This document shows positions 15,339-23,402 of a stretch of 49,024 nt of DNA, piece by piece. The stretch's first letter is position 1; the number at the start of each line of letters is the position of its first letter. The position numbers were made by a program, and so were the translations under genes. A model generated the notes under the pieces. That model ran no database searches, was not told the DNA's origin, and saw only the letters and a program-made list of their open reading frames with translations. Origin of the DNA: Bacteroidales bacterium (GTDB taxonomy: Bacteria; Bacteroidota; Bacteroidia; Bacteroidales; UBA932); the NCBI GenBank assembly GCA_017399865.1, contig JAFQAT010000009.1, forward strand, positions 1-49,024, in the 5' to 3' direction.

Positions 15339-16871
15339 ATGAAGAAATTAGCCCTCCTTATTGCGGGAGCATGCATGTCGCTTTCTGCCTTCTCACAGGT
15401 ACATGTCAAAGTGCACGAAACAGCGGAGAATCAGCCTGTCATTCACAAGGAAATCTACGGTCAGTTTGCCGAGCATCTAGGACGATGTATATATGACGGC
15501 ATCTGGGTGGGACCGGAGTCTGACATTCCAAATATCGATGGATACAGAAAGGACCTCATCGAGGCTCTCCAGACCCTCAAGGTTCCGGTACTCAGGTGGC
15601 CGGGCGGATGCTTTGCCGACGAATACCACTGGATGGACGGAATCGGACCGAAGGAGAACCGTCCGATGATGATCAACAACAACTGGGGAGGAACGGTAGA
15701 GGACAACTCTTTCGGTACTCACGAGTTCTTCAATCTCTGCGAGCTTCTCGAGTGCGAGCCTTATCTTTCAGGCAACGTGGGATCAGGTTCTGTTGAGGAA
15801 CTTGCAAAATGGGTGGAGTACATCACTGCTGAAGGCGGTACTCTGGCCGAACTCCGTGCAAAGAACGGACGTAAGGAGCCTTGGAAACTCAAGTATCTCG
15901 GCGTAGGAAACGAAAGCTGGGGATGTGGCGGAAACATGCGTCCGGAGTATTATTCAGATCTCTATCGCCGTTATGCGACATATTGCCGCAACTATGACGG
16001 AAACATTCTCTACAAGGTTGCCAGCGGTGCTTCAGACTACGACTACAACTGGACTAAAGTCCTTATGGAGCGTATAGGAACCCAGATGCATGGCGTTTCT
16101 CTCCACTATTATACAGTAAAGGGATGGGAAGGATCGAAAGGTTCTGCGACCGTTTTCAATGAGGATGAATGGTATGACATGATCGCAAAGTCCGTCGAGG
16201 TAGAGGAGGTTATCGAGAACCATAAGGCCATTATGAATGCATATGATCCTGAAGGCAAGATCGACCTTCTGCTTGATGAGTGGGGAACCTGGTTTGATGT
16301 CGAGCCTGGAACGAATCCGGGTCATCTGTATCAGCAGAATACAATGCGCGACGCGATGGTAGCTGCCATGTCGCTGAATATCTTCCATCGTCACACAGAC
16401 CGTCTTACGATGGCCAATATCGCCCAGATCGTGAACGTGCTTCAGTCCATGATCCTTACCAAGGGAAGCGAGATTGTCCTTACTCCTACATACCATGTGT
16501 TCCGTATGTACAACGTGCACCAGGATGCGCAGTTCGTTCCTACAGAATGCAATGCTGCGGACATGGTTTCCCCTTCAGGACGAATCATGCCTGAGGTAAG
16601 CGTGACTGCTTCAAAGGATGCAGAGGGCAAGCTTCATGTGTCTATCGCCAACCCTGTACTTGACAAGGCTCAGACCATTACACTGAACTTTGACGCATTC
16701 AAGCCGAAGAATGTGGCGGGTGAGGTCCTTGCTGCACCTTCAATCCAGTCATACAACGACTTCGGCAAAGAGCCGGCAGTCGCTCCAAAGCCTTTCACAG
16801 CGTTCAGGAAGGACGGCAGGTCTCTTGTCGTCACCGTTCCTGCTGCGTCTGTAGTCTGCCTTGAATTCTAG
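15339..16871 (+). CDS. Secreted GH51 alpha-L-arabinofuranosidase
   Basis: A 510-residue glycoside hydrolase of family 51 that releases terminal arabinofuranose from arabinan or arabinoxylan. The signal peptide is [20 protein letters not shown]. The TIM barrel has [14 protein letters not shown], the acid/base Glu in GVGNESWG (about E192), and the nucleophile Glu in [10 protein letters not shown] (about E314). A C-terminal beta-sandwich follows. The gene is three bases upstream of a second, longer GH51 gene. This is the short form of GH51, usual for enzymes acting on small oligosaccharides. Exact specificity cannot be read from sequence. Confidence 0.93.
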   Translation: MKKLALLIAGACMSLSAFSQVHVKVHETAENQPVIHKEIYGQFAEHLGRCIYDGIWVGPESDIPNIDGYRKDLIEALQTLKVPVLRWPGGCFADEYHWMDGIGPKENRPMMINNNWGGTVEDNSFGTHEFFNLCELLECEPYLSGNVGSGSVEELAKWVEYITAEGGTLAELRAKNGRKEPWKLKYLGVGNESWGCGGNMRPEYYSDLYRRYATYCRNYDGNILYKVASGASDYDYNWTKVLMERIGTQMHGVSLHYYTVKGWEGSKGSATVFNEDEWYDMIAKSVEVEEVIENHKAIMNAYDPEGKIDLLLDEWGTWFDVEPGTNPGHLYQQNTMRDAMVAAMSLNIFHRHTDRLTMANIAQIVNVLQSMILTKGSEIVLTPTYHVFRMYNVHQDAQFVPTECNAADMVSPSGRIMPEVSVTASKDAEGKLHVSIANPVLDKAQTITLNFDAFKPKNVAGEVLAAPSIQSYNDFGKEPAVAPKPFTAFRKDGRSLVVTVPAASVVCLEF

Positions 16872-16874
16872 TAT

Positions 16875-18854
16875 ATGAAAAGAATAGCTTTATCGCTTCT
16901 CGCGATGTCTGTGGCTGTCATCATGACAGCCCAGACAAACGAGATGAAGGTCCGTGTAAACAAGCCTGGCGCTGAGATCCAGCCTACAATGTACGGAATC
17001 TTCATCGAAGACATCAACTTTGCAGCTGACGGCGGTCTGTATGCGGAACTTGTAAAGAACCGTTCGTTCGAGTTCCCTAACAACCGTCTTCAGGGATGGA
17101 CAGTGGGCGGACGTCTCGAGGTAATGAACGACGGACCGTTCGAGCGCAACCCTCATTATGTAAGACTTCATTATCCCGGCCACCCTCACAAGCACACCGC
17201 CATGGAGAACAACGGCTTCTTCGGCATCGGTCTGAAGAAGGGTGAGCAGTACCGTTTCAGCGTATGGGCTCGTATTCCTGACGGAAAGGAAGCAGGAAAG
17301 CTCGGAATCGAGTTCATCGACACCGCTTCAATGGGTGAGGAGCAGGCACATACTGTAGCAGAAATCACAGTCGACTCAAAGGAGTGGAAGAAGTATGAGG
17401 TAGTGATGACATCAGCGGTTACAGACCCTAAGGCTACCCTCCGCGTCTTCCTCAACAGCCCTGTGACTGTCGATGTGGAGCATGTTTCCCTCTTCCCTGT
17501 AGACACATGGAAGGGCCATGAGAACGGCCTCCGCAAGGATCTTGCACAGGCTCTCTATGACCTCGAGCCTGGTCTTTTCCGCTTCCCTGGCGGATGTATC
17601 GTCGAGGGAACCGACCTTCCTACACGCTACAACTGGAAGAACAGCGTCGGTCCTGTAGAGAACCGTCCATTGAACGAAAACAGGTGGCAGCATACTTTCA
17701 AGCACCGCTACTATCCTGATTATTTCCAGTCATACGGTCTTGGTTTCTACGAGTATTTCCTTCTTTCAGAAGAGATCGGAGCAGAACCGCTTCCTGTCCT
17801 CAGCTGCGGCCTTGCATGCCAGTTCCAGAACGAGACACAGGATGCGCATCAGCCGGTGTGTGAGCTTGACGAGTATATCCAGGATGCCCTCGATCTGATC
17901 GAGTTCGCAAACGGAGACGTGACCACAGAGTGGGGTAAGCTTCGTGCTGAAATGGGCCATCCGGAGCCTTTCAACCTCAAGTTCATCGGCATCGGAAACG
18001 AGCAGTGGGGACCAGAATATCCCGAGCATCTCGAGCCTTTCATCAAGACTATCCGTGCCGCTTATCCTGAAATCCTCATCGTAGGTTCGTCAGGACCTAA
18101 CTCTGAAGGAGACCAGTTCGATTTTCTCTGGCCTGAGATGAAGAGACTCGGCGCTGACCTTGTCGACGAGCACTTCTATCGTCCAGAGGCTTGGTTCCTC
18201 GCACAGGGAGCACGTTATGACAACTACGACCGCAAGGGTCCGAAGGTGTTCGCAGGCGAATATGCATGCCATGGTGCAGGCAAGAAGTGGAACCATTTCG
18301 AAGCATCCCTTCTCGAGGCTGCATTCATGACCACTATCGAAAGGAACGCAGACATCGTCCATATGGCTACATACGCGCCTCTCTTCGCACACATCGAAGG
18401 ATGGCAGTGGAGACCTGACCTCATCTGGTTCGACAACCTCCGCAGCATGAAGTCATGCAGCTGGTATGTACAGCGGCTCTATACCCAGTATAAGGGTACC
18501 CATGCACTCGCCCTTACAGACATGCAGGGCGTGAACATAACAGGCGCGGAAGGCCAGAACGGACTTTTTGCAAGCTCTGTATACGATGCTGACAAGAATC
18601 AGGTGTATATAAAGGTAATCAATGTTTCGAACGAAGTCCAGTCTGTCAAGATAAACTTTGAGGGTCTCAAGAAGAAGGAAGTCCTCAAGGGCGTTGCGGC
18701 GGTAAGCTATCACAGCGACGACCTTGATGCTGACAATACTCTTGACGAGCCGGAGAAGATAGTCCCTGTCACTGTTCCGTTGGAGTTTGAAGGAAAGGTA
18801 CTGGAAACAGGCGTCACTCCAAAGACCTTCATGGTTTACGTCCTTCAGAAATAA
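16875..18854 (+). CDS. Secreted GH51 alpha-L-arabinofuranosidase with N-terminal CBM-like domain
   Basis: A 659-residue GH51 enzyme, longer than its neighbour. After a signal peptide (to about 20, VAVIMTAQ) and a first strand of the barrel comes a carbohydrate-binding-like beta-sandwich (about 70-210, AHTVAEITVDSKEWKKYEVV). Then come the TIM barrel with LFRFPGGCIVEGTDLP, acid/base GIGNEQWG (about E376) and nucleophile FAGEYACHG (about E462), and finally the C-terminal beta-sandwich. It shares an operon with the shorter GH51 gene (3-base gap) but differs clearly in sequence, so this is not a recent duplication. The pair probably act on different arabinosyl linkages. A hairpin terminator lies at 18868-18895. 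Confidence 0.93.
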   Translation: MKRIALSLLAMSVAVIMTAQTNEMKVRVNKPGAEIQPTMYGIFIEDINFAADGGLYAELVKNRSFEFPNNRLQGWTVGGRLEVMNDGPFERNPHYVRLHYPGHPHKHTAMENNGFFGIGLKKGEQYRFSVWARIPDGKEAGKLGIEFIDTASMGEEQAHTVAEITVDSKEWKKYEVVMTSAVTDPKATLRVFLNSPVTVDVEHVSLFPVDTWKGHENGLRKDLAQALYDLEPGLFRFPGGCIVEGTDLPTRYNWKNSVGPVENRPLNENRWQHTFKHRYYPDYFQSYGLGFYEYFLLSEEIGAEPLPVLSCGLACQFQNETQDAHQPVCELDEYIQDALDLIEFANGDVTTEWGKLRAEMGHPEPFNLKFIGIGNEQWGPEYPEHLEPFIKTIRAAYPEILIVGSSGPNSEGDQFDFLWPEMKRLGADLVDEHFYRPEAWFLAQGARYDNYDRKGPKVFAGEYACHGAGKKWNHFEASLLEAAFMTTIERNADIVHMATYAPLFAHIEGWQWRPDLIWFDNLRSMKSCSWYVQRLYTQYKGTHALALTDMQGVNITGAEGQNGLFASSVYDADKNQVYIKVINVSNEVQSVKINFEGLKKKEVLKGVAAVSYHSDDLDADNTLDEPEKIVPVTVPLEFEGKVLETGVTPKTFMVYVLQK

Positions 18855-18860
18855 CTTTAG

Positions 18861-18868
18861 TATATTTG
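18861..18868 (+). promoter_or_regulatory. -7 box of the epimerase gene, abutting a terminator hairpin
   Basis: TATATTTG. Its last base is the first base of the hairpin at 18868-18888, so a transcript started here would lack most of the hairpin's left arm. Confidence 0.55.
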
Positions 18869-18895
18869 CAGTCTGAATTTCAGACTGCATTTTTT
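18868..18895 (+). terminator. Intrinsic terminator of the GH51 operon, directly before the epimerase ATG
   Basis: GCAGTCTGAA (18868-18877) and TTCAGACTGC (18879-18888) form a perfect inverted repeat, folding as an 8-bp stem with a 5-base loop. ATTTTTT follows (18889-18895), then the ATG at 18896. Confidence 0.7.
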
Positions 18896-20041
18896 ATGAG
18901 CGAAAAGAAGACGGTGTTCCTGACAGGCGCCACCGGAAACATGGGATGGGCCGGCTTTCAGGAACTGTACGGCAGAAAAGACAGATTTGACATAAGGGTC
19001 CTTGCACGCGACAGCAGGAAGAACCATAAGATGCTCGACAGATATGCCGGTGATCCGTCCGTGACTGTGATCTGGGGCGATCTGATGCGTTATGAAGATG
19101 TCCTGGAGGGAGTGAACGGGGCGGATTATGTGCTTCATGTAGGCGGAATGGTGTCTCCTGCAGCGGACTATTATCCTGAAAAGACCCTGAAGGTCAATGT
19201 GACCGCCGCCGAGAATGTCGTGAAGGCCATCCTGGACCAGCCTGACCCGGATTCGGTCAAGGCTGTGTACATAGGCTCTGTCGCCCAGTATGGCGACAGG
19301 AATCCTCCCCGCCATTGGGGAGATGCGTCGGAGCCGCAGACTCCTGCGAAGTTCGACATGTACGCCCTGTCCAAGATCCGCTCCGAAGAAGTCTTTGCAT
19401 CTGCAGGTCTGAAGCATTGGGTATCCCTCCGCCAGAGCGGAATCCTTTATCCGGGCATCTTGAGCGTCGTCAATCCGACAGCCTTCCATGTGCCTATGGG
19501 AGGTGTGCTCGAGTGGGCTACCATCGAAGACTCCGGACGTCTTCTTGCCCAGGTCTGCGAGGACTGGGTCCCTGAAGACTTCTGGAACAAGGCATACAAC
19601 ATCAGCAGCGGCGCACAGTACCGCATGACCAACTACGAATTCATGTGCAGGATGCTCGGAGCCCTCGGTCTTCCTTCACCGGAGAAGGTCTTCGAACCTC
19701 AGTGGTTCGCCCTGAAGAACTTCCACGGAATGTGGTACAAGGATGCGGACAAGCTTGACGAAATACTTCATTTCAGGTCATATGTGCCTGTGGACGAATA
19801 CTTTGCATCCATGAAGTCCAGGCTTCCGTGGTTCTACTCGCTTGCCTTCCTCGCGCCGGCATGGGCTGTCAGGATGTTCATGAAACCTTTTGCCTTCGAA
19901 AAGGGAATGGGCACCCAATGGTGGGCGGCGAATGACCCCGAAAAGTTCGAAGCATATTACGGATCCCGCGAAGCCTACGACGCCATCCGATCATGGGACG
20001 ACATCCGTCCTGCCCCGCTGGATAAATCGCCAGGTATTTAA
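18896..20041 (+). CDS. NAD-dependent epimerase/dehydratase family protein
   Basis: A 381-residue extended short-chain dehydrogenase. It has the Rossmann NAD(P) motif GATGNMGWAG (about 11-20) and the catalytic pair Tyr-x3-Lys in YALSKIRSEE, with the upstream serine in YIGSVAQYGD. The central part is typical of sugar-nucleotide epimerases or dehydratases. The C-terminus (about 300-381) carries a hydrophobic stretch (LPWFYSLAFLAPAWAV) that may contact the membrane; that is a guess. The substrate is unknown. It has its own promoter and does not belong to the GH51 operon. The start is the ATG at 18896, just after the terminator T tract. Confidence 0.8.
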   Translation: MSEKKTVFLTGATGNMGWAGFQELYGRKDRFDIRVLARDSRKNHKMLDRYAGDPSVTVIWGDLMRYEDVLEGVNGADYVLHVGGMVSPAADYYPEKTLKVNVTAAENVVKAILDQPDPDSVKAVYIGSVAQYGDRNPPRHWGDASEPQTPAKFDMYALSKIRSEEVFASAGLKHWVSLRQSGILYPGILSVVNPTAFHVPMGGVLEWATIEDSGRLLAQVCEDWVPEDFWNKAYNISSGAQYRMTNYEFMCRMLGALGLPSPEKVFEPQWFALKNFHGMWYKDADKLDEILHFRSYVPVDEYFASMKSRLPWFYSLAFLAPAWAVRMFMKPFAFEKGMGTQWWAANDPEKFEAYYGSREAYDAIRSWDDIRPAPLDKSPGI

Positions 20042-20071
20042 GTAGTTGATATTCAACGTTCTATTGTGAAT

Positions 20072-20095
20072 CGCCTGTGTAAAATGCCACAGGCG
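20072..20095. repeat. Hairpin CGCCTGTG/CACAGGCG upstream of nrdG
   Basis: An 8-bp perfect stem (20072-20079 with 20088-20095) and an 8-base loop, between the epimerase stop and nrdG. Its arms share CCTGTG/CACAGG with the two larger hairpins downstream of nrdG (20760-20803 and 20835-20874). It could terminate the epimerase gene, though no T run follows. Confidence 0.5.
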
Positions 20096-20137
20096 TGTTA
20101 AAGTTAGTTCTTGATTAATAGGAAGATAAGTGTCGTA

Positions 20138-20641
20138 ATGAAGATAAGGATATTGGACATATTGGAAGAGACGATGGCCGACGGGCCGGGGCTGCGCACA
20201 TCGATCTATTGTGCGGGCTGCGCCCATCATTGTCCGGGGTGTCATAACCCGCAGTCATGGGACTTCCACGGGGGCAGGGAAGTGTCGGTCGACGAACTTC
20301 TGGAAATCGTCAAGGCGGACGAATTCGCCGATGTGACATTCTCTGGCGGCGACCCGCTCTATCAGGTCGAAGCCTTTACCGAGCTGGCCCGCCGCATCAA
20401 GGAAGAGACAGGAAAGAACATATGGTGCTACACCGGGTTCACATACGAGGAAATCCTCGCTGACGCTCGTCTGAGCCAGATTCTTCCATACATCGACACA
20501 TTGGTCGACGGTCCTTTCATAGCCGGTCTGCGAGATCCCGACCTCCATTTCCGCGGCAGCTCCAACCAGCGCATCATCCATCTTCACTCTGATGATGAAG
20601 ACCGGATACCTGGAACAGTACCTACAGTTCCATACAAATAG
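20138..20641 (+). CDS. nrdG: Anaerobic ribonucleotide reductase activating protein
   Basis: A 167-residue radical SAM enzyme that installs the glycyl radical on NrdD. The cluster motif is YCAGCAHHCPGCHN (about 28-41), the NrdG version of the CxxxCxxC 4Fe-4S site; the GGDP SAM-binding motif appears as FSGGDPLY. Length is normal. It acts in the cytoplasm under strict anaerobiosis and is convergent with nrdD, so the two meet tail to tail with 334 bases between stops. That is unusual, as many genomes have them as a co-directional pair. The ATG at 20138 is chosen over an in-frame TTG at 20111. Confidence 0.93.
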   Translation: MKIRILDILEETMADGPGLRTSIYCAGCAHHCPGCHNPQSWDFHGGREVSVDELLEIVKADEFADVTFSGGDPLYQVEAFTELARRIKEETGKNIWCYTGFTYEEILADARLSQILPYIDTLVDGPFIAGLRDPDLHFRGSSNQRIIHLHSDDEDRIPGTVPTVPYK

Positions 20642-20649
20642 CCTGAAGA

Positions 20650-20751
20650 CAGTTCCGGTGCCATAATACTCCGGTGACCCCCTGTCCTCTGCGAGGACGT
20701 CCCCCTAGCCGGGGGTGGCATGTCACTCTCCGTATTACGGCACCGGAACTG
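20650..20751. repeat. 102-base palindromic element with internal hairpins (cruciform / four-way junction)
   Basis: An outer stem of 20 bp with one mismatch (20650-20669 with 20732-20751) encloses GTGAC/GTCAC (20674-20678, 20722-20726). Inside are two small hairpins: GTCCTC-TGC-GAGGAC (20684-20698) and CCCCC-TAGCC-GGGGG (20701-20715). It begins eight bases after the nrdG stop. The nested layout is like small palindromic mobile repeats (MITE or REP-like) and is far longer than a terminator needs. No other copy of it was seen in this window. Confidence 0.75.
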
Positions 20752-20759
20752 AATATAGA

Positions 20760-20803
20760 AGACACCTGTGACAGAAATCTGGTGAAAACTGTCACAGGTG
20801 TCT
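20760..20803. repeat. 15-bp perfect hairpin, first of a pair (ACACCTGTG family)
   Basis: 20760-20774 pairs perfectly with 20789-20803 around a 14-base loop. Arms contain ACACCTGTGACAG/CTGTCACAGGTGT. The right arm AACTGTCACAGGTGT recurs exactly at 20860-20874. Confidence 0.7.
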
Positions 20804-20834
20804 CTATAATCCTATTAAATCCCCTTTTTCAGTA

Positions 20835-20874
20835 ACACCTGTGTCATAAAACGTGCGGAAACTGTCACAGGTGT
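20835..20874. repeat. Second ACACCTGTG-family hairpin
   Basis: ACACCTGTG (20835-20843) pairs with CACAGGTGT (20866-20874), with two more pairs after one mismatch. It is a diverged tandem partner of the hairpin at 20760-20803, with a different loop. Confidence 0.65.
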
Positions 20875-20875
20875 A

Positions 20876-20955
20876 AAACAATATCCCCGGGATGTGGACG
20901 AGCGAAGCATATACCTATGCTCCTGCGAAGCGAACCACTCCAGGGGATATTGTTT
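20876..20955. repeat. Palindromic element with conserved GCGAAGCAT...CCTGCGAAGC loop
   Basis: AAACAATATCCCC (20876-20888) pairs perfectly with GGGGATATTGTTT (20943-20955). The stem continues imperfectly inward (GATGTGG with CCACTCC). The enclosed core 20898-20934 begins GAGCGAAGCAT and ends CCTGCGAAGCGAA. This core is nearly identical to the repeated core inside the methyltransferase gene at 37220-37510, although the stems are unrelated. It ends 20 bases before the nrdD stop. Confidence 0.8.
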
Positions 20956-20975
20956 GGTAGGGACGGGATGAATGG

Positions 20976-23183
20976 CTATTCGTGGACGACGCGGTCCTTG
21001 AGCTCGGCGAGTTTGCCGCTGTTCCAGCGGCTGGTCGTGCCGACTAGGTATCCGGTGATGCGCTGGAGCTGGTCGATATGCTCTCCACCGCAGTGCGGGC
21101 ACTTTGTCAGGTCCTTCTCTGCGTTCTCGAATCCGCAGTCCATGCAGCGGTTGCGGTTGTGGTTCACTGAGCAGTATCCGATGTCATACCTGTCCATGAG
21201 GTCTACGATCGCCATGATGGCCTCCGGATTGTGGGTCGCATCTCCGTCGATCTCGACATAGAAGATGTGTCCGCCACCGGTCAGGGCATGGTACGGTCCT
21301 TCGATCTCTGCCTTGTGCTTAGGCGTACATTTGAAATATACCGGCACATGGTTCGAATTGGTATAATAATCCTTGTCGGTAACTCCCGGAATGATGCCGA
21401 ACTTCTTTCTGTCGCCGCGTGTGAAGCGGCCCGCAAGGCCTTCGGCCGGGGTCGCGAGCACGCTGTAATTGTGTTTGTATGTCTCGCAGAATTCGTTGAT
21501 CTTGCTGCGCATGAAGGTCACGATGCGGAGGCCTAACTCTTGGGCTTCAGCCGATTCTCCATGATGCTTTCCGATAAGGGCTATCAGAGTCTCTGCCAGT
21601 CCGATGAAACCGATTCCGAGGGTTCCGTGGTTGATTACAGACTCGATGGTATCGTTGTCCTGAAGCTTCTCGCTGTCCATCCAAAGGGCTCCCATGAGCA
21701 GAGGGAACTGCTTCTTGAGGGCAGTCTTCTGGAAGTTGAACCTCTCGTTGAGCTGCTTTGCAGCTATCTCGAGGGCCCAGTCAAGCTTCTTGAAGAATTG
21801 ATGTATCCTGTCTTCCTGGTTCTCTATGCCCATGCACTCGATAGCGAGCTTGACGATGTTTATGGTAGTGAATGAGAGATTTCCGCGGCCGATCGATGTC
21901 TTTGGTCCGAAGCGGTTCTCGAAGACTCTGGTGCGGCATCCCATTGTAGCTACTTCCCACATATATCTCTTAGGGTCATCAGCCTTCCAGAGCTCATGGT
22001 GGTTGAACGGAGCGTCGAGGTTCACGAAGTTAGGGAAGAAACGTCTTGCAGACACCTTGCAGGCAAATTTGTAAAGGTCGTAGTTGCGGTCTTCGGGCAG
22101 GTAGCTCACTCCGCGCTTCTTCTTCCATATCTGGATAGGGAAGATAGCTGTTGAACCATTTCCTACGCCCTCGTAAGTGGTGTTGAGGATTTCACGGATG
22201 ACGCAGCGTCCTTCTGCTGACGTATCTGTTCCATAGTTGATAGAACTGAACACCACCTGGTTTCCTCCGCGCGAGTGGATTGAGTTCATGTTGTGCACGA
22301 ATGCCTCCATGGACTGATGCACGCGGCTTACAGTCATGTTGATCGCATGCTGGATGACGCGGTCGTCTCCTTGGATGCCGACAAGATTGCGCTTCAGGTA
22401 GTCATCGATCACTACATTATACAGTCTTGAGTAGTCTTCTCCGTTGATCTCTCCTATCTTGTCAAGCTCTTCCTGGAAGGTCTTCCTCACGAAAGGCGCC
22501 ATGTAGAAGTCGAAGGCAGGGATAGCCTGTCCTCCGTGCATCTCGTTCTGGACGGTTTCCATAGAAATACAGCCCAGGATGCTGGCTGTCTCGATCCTTT
22601 TTGCCGGACGGGATTCGCCGTGGCCGGCGAAGAATCCGTCCTCCAGGATCTTGTCCAGCGGATGCTGGATGCATGTGAGGCTCTTTGTCGGATAGTAGTC
22701 CTTGTCGTGGATGTGGATGTAGTTGTTCTTCACGGCCTCTTTTACGTCATCAGAAAGCAGACATTCGTCTACATATGACTTCGTCGACTCGGAAGCGAAC
22801 TTCATCATCATTCCCGCCGGAGTATCAGCATTCATATTCGCATTCTCTCTGGTGATCTCAGTCGCCTGGGCGTCTATGATCTCCTGGAAGATCTCGCGAG
22901 ACTTTGCCTTTCGGGCAAGATTACGCTTGTTGCGGTATGCTATGTATCTCTTTGCTACTTCCTTGCGCGGACTGTTCATGAGCTCGTTCTCTACGTGGTC
23001 CTGGATGTCCTCCACGCTCATCTCATCCACGTCTATCTTCGATATTGCCGCCGCTATCTCTGCCGCAAGCACAATGTCTTCCCCCTCATCTGTTACATTC
23101 ATCGCCTTGAGGATGGCGTCGACAATCTTCCTGTTGTCGAAAATCACGACTCTTCCGTCGCGTTTAACTACATGCTTGACCAT
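20976..23183 (-). CDS. nrdD: Anaerobic (class III) ribonucleoside-triphosphate reductase
   Basis: A 735-residue glycyl-radical enzyme that makes dNTPs from NTPs without oxygen. It begins with an ATP-cone regulatory domain (about 1-95, VVKRDGRVVIFDNRKIV). The catalytic barrel follows. Near the C-terminus are the four-cysteine zinc site CMDCGFENAEKDLTKCPHC and the glycyl-radical motif RITGYLVGTT (radical Gly about 711). All key residues are present. Activated by NrdG, encoded tail to tail. It has its own -7 box at 23247-23254. Confidence 0.96.
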   Translation of the reverse strand: MVKHVVKRDGRVVIFDNRKIVDAILKAMNVTDEGEDIVLAAEIAAAISKIDVDEMSVEDIQDHVENELMNSPRKEVAKRYIAYRNKRNLARKAKSREIFQEIIDAQATEITRENANMNADTPAGMMMKFASESTKSYVDECLLSDDVKEAVKNNYIHIHDKDYYPTKSLTCIQHPLDKILEDGFFAGHGESRPAKRIETASILGCISMETVQNEMHGGQAIPAFDFYMAPFVRKTFQEELDKIGEINGEDYSRLYNVVIDDYLKRNLVGIQGDDRVIQHAINMTVSRVHQSMEAFVHNMNSIHSRGGNQVVFSSINYGTDTSAEGRCVIREILNTTYEGVGNGSTAIFPIQIWKKKRGVSYLPEDRNYDLYKFACKVSARRFFPNFVNLDAPFNHHELWKADDPKRYMWEVATMGCRTRVFENRFGPKTSIGRGNLSFTTINIVKLAIECMGIENQEDRIHQFFKKLDWALEIAAKQLNERFNFQKTALKKQFPLLMGALWMDSEKLQDNDTIESVINHGTLGIGFIGLAETLIALIGKHHGESAEAQELGLRIVTFMRSKINEFCETYKHNYSVLATPAEGLAGRFTRGDRKKFGIIPGVTDKDYYTNSNHVPVYFKCTPKHKAEIEGPYHALTGGGHIFYVEIDGDATHNPEAIMAIVDLMDRYDIGYCSVNHNRNRCMDCGFENAEKDLTKCPHCGGEHIDQLQRITGYLVGTTSRWNSGKLAELKDRVVHE

Positions 23184-23246
23184 ATGGTGTATTTGTTTTT
23201 TCTATTGGATTGTTAAAACCGGAACCTGGTTTTCAGAACCGGAAGA

Positions 23247-23254
23247 CAAAGATA
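23247..23254 (-). promoter_or_regulatory. -7 box of nrdD
   Basis: The minus strand reads TATCTTTG, leaving a leader of roughly 60 bases. The leader (23184-23245) contains AAAACC/GGTTTT and repeated CCGGAACC-like arms, perhaps a small structure; no known NrdR-type box is visible. Confidence 0.6.
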
Positions 23255-23309
23255 ATCAGAGGGACGAAATTGTCAAGCGTTTTCACTAAAAAGTTATCAA
23301 CAAAAATAA

Positions 23310-23346
23310 TTATCGCCTATCTAATCTATTGATTGACAGGCGATAA
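23310..23346 (-). terminator. Intrinsic terminator of the phosphopantetheinyl transferase gene
   Basis: TTATCGCCT (23310-23318) pairs with AGGCGATAA (23338-23346), and the stem extends to 11 of 12 pairs. On the minus strand it is followed by TTATTTTTG. Confidence 0.65.
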
Positions 23347-23402
23347 CAAAATATTTAATTTTTATAAAATCTAAATTATGTGTAACAAGGTTGTTTTTCT
23401 CC

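Noticed and set aside
15339-18854. The two GH51 genes as a recent tandem duplication.
   Set aside because: They differ in length, domain content and sequence outside the catalytic motifs.
20767-20796. A CRP/FNR-type site because TGTGA and TCACA occur in the hairpin arms.
   Set aside because: The half sites are separated by 20 bases, not the 4-6 needed, and the location is downstream of both genes.
20642-20975. A cobalamin or other riboswitch controlling the reductase genes.
   Set aside because: The structures lie downstream of both stop codons, not in a 5' leader, and no B12-box or other known aptamer core is visible.
23184-23260. An NrdR box pair upstream of nrdD.
   Set aside because: I found no pair of sequences resembling the ACACwATATATwGTGT-type consensus; only short CCGGAACC-like arms are present.
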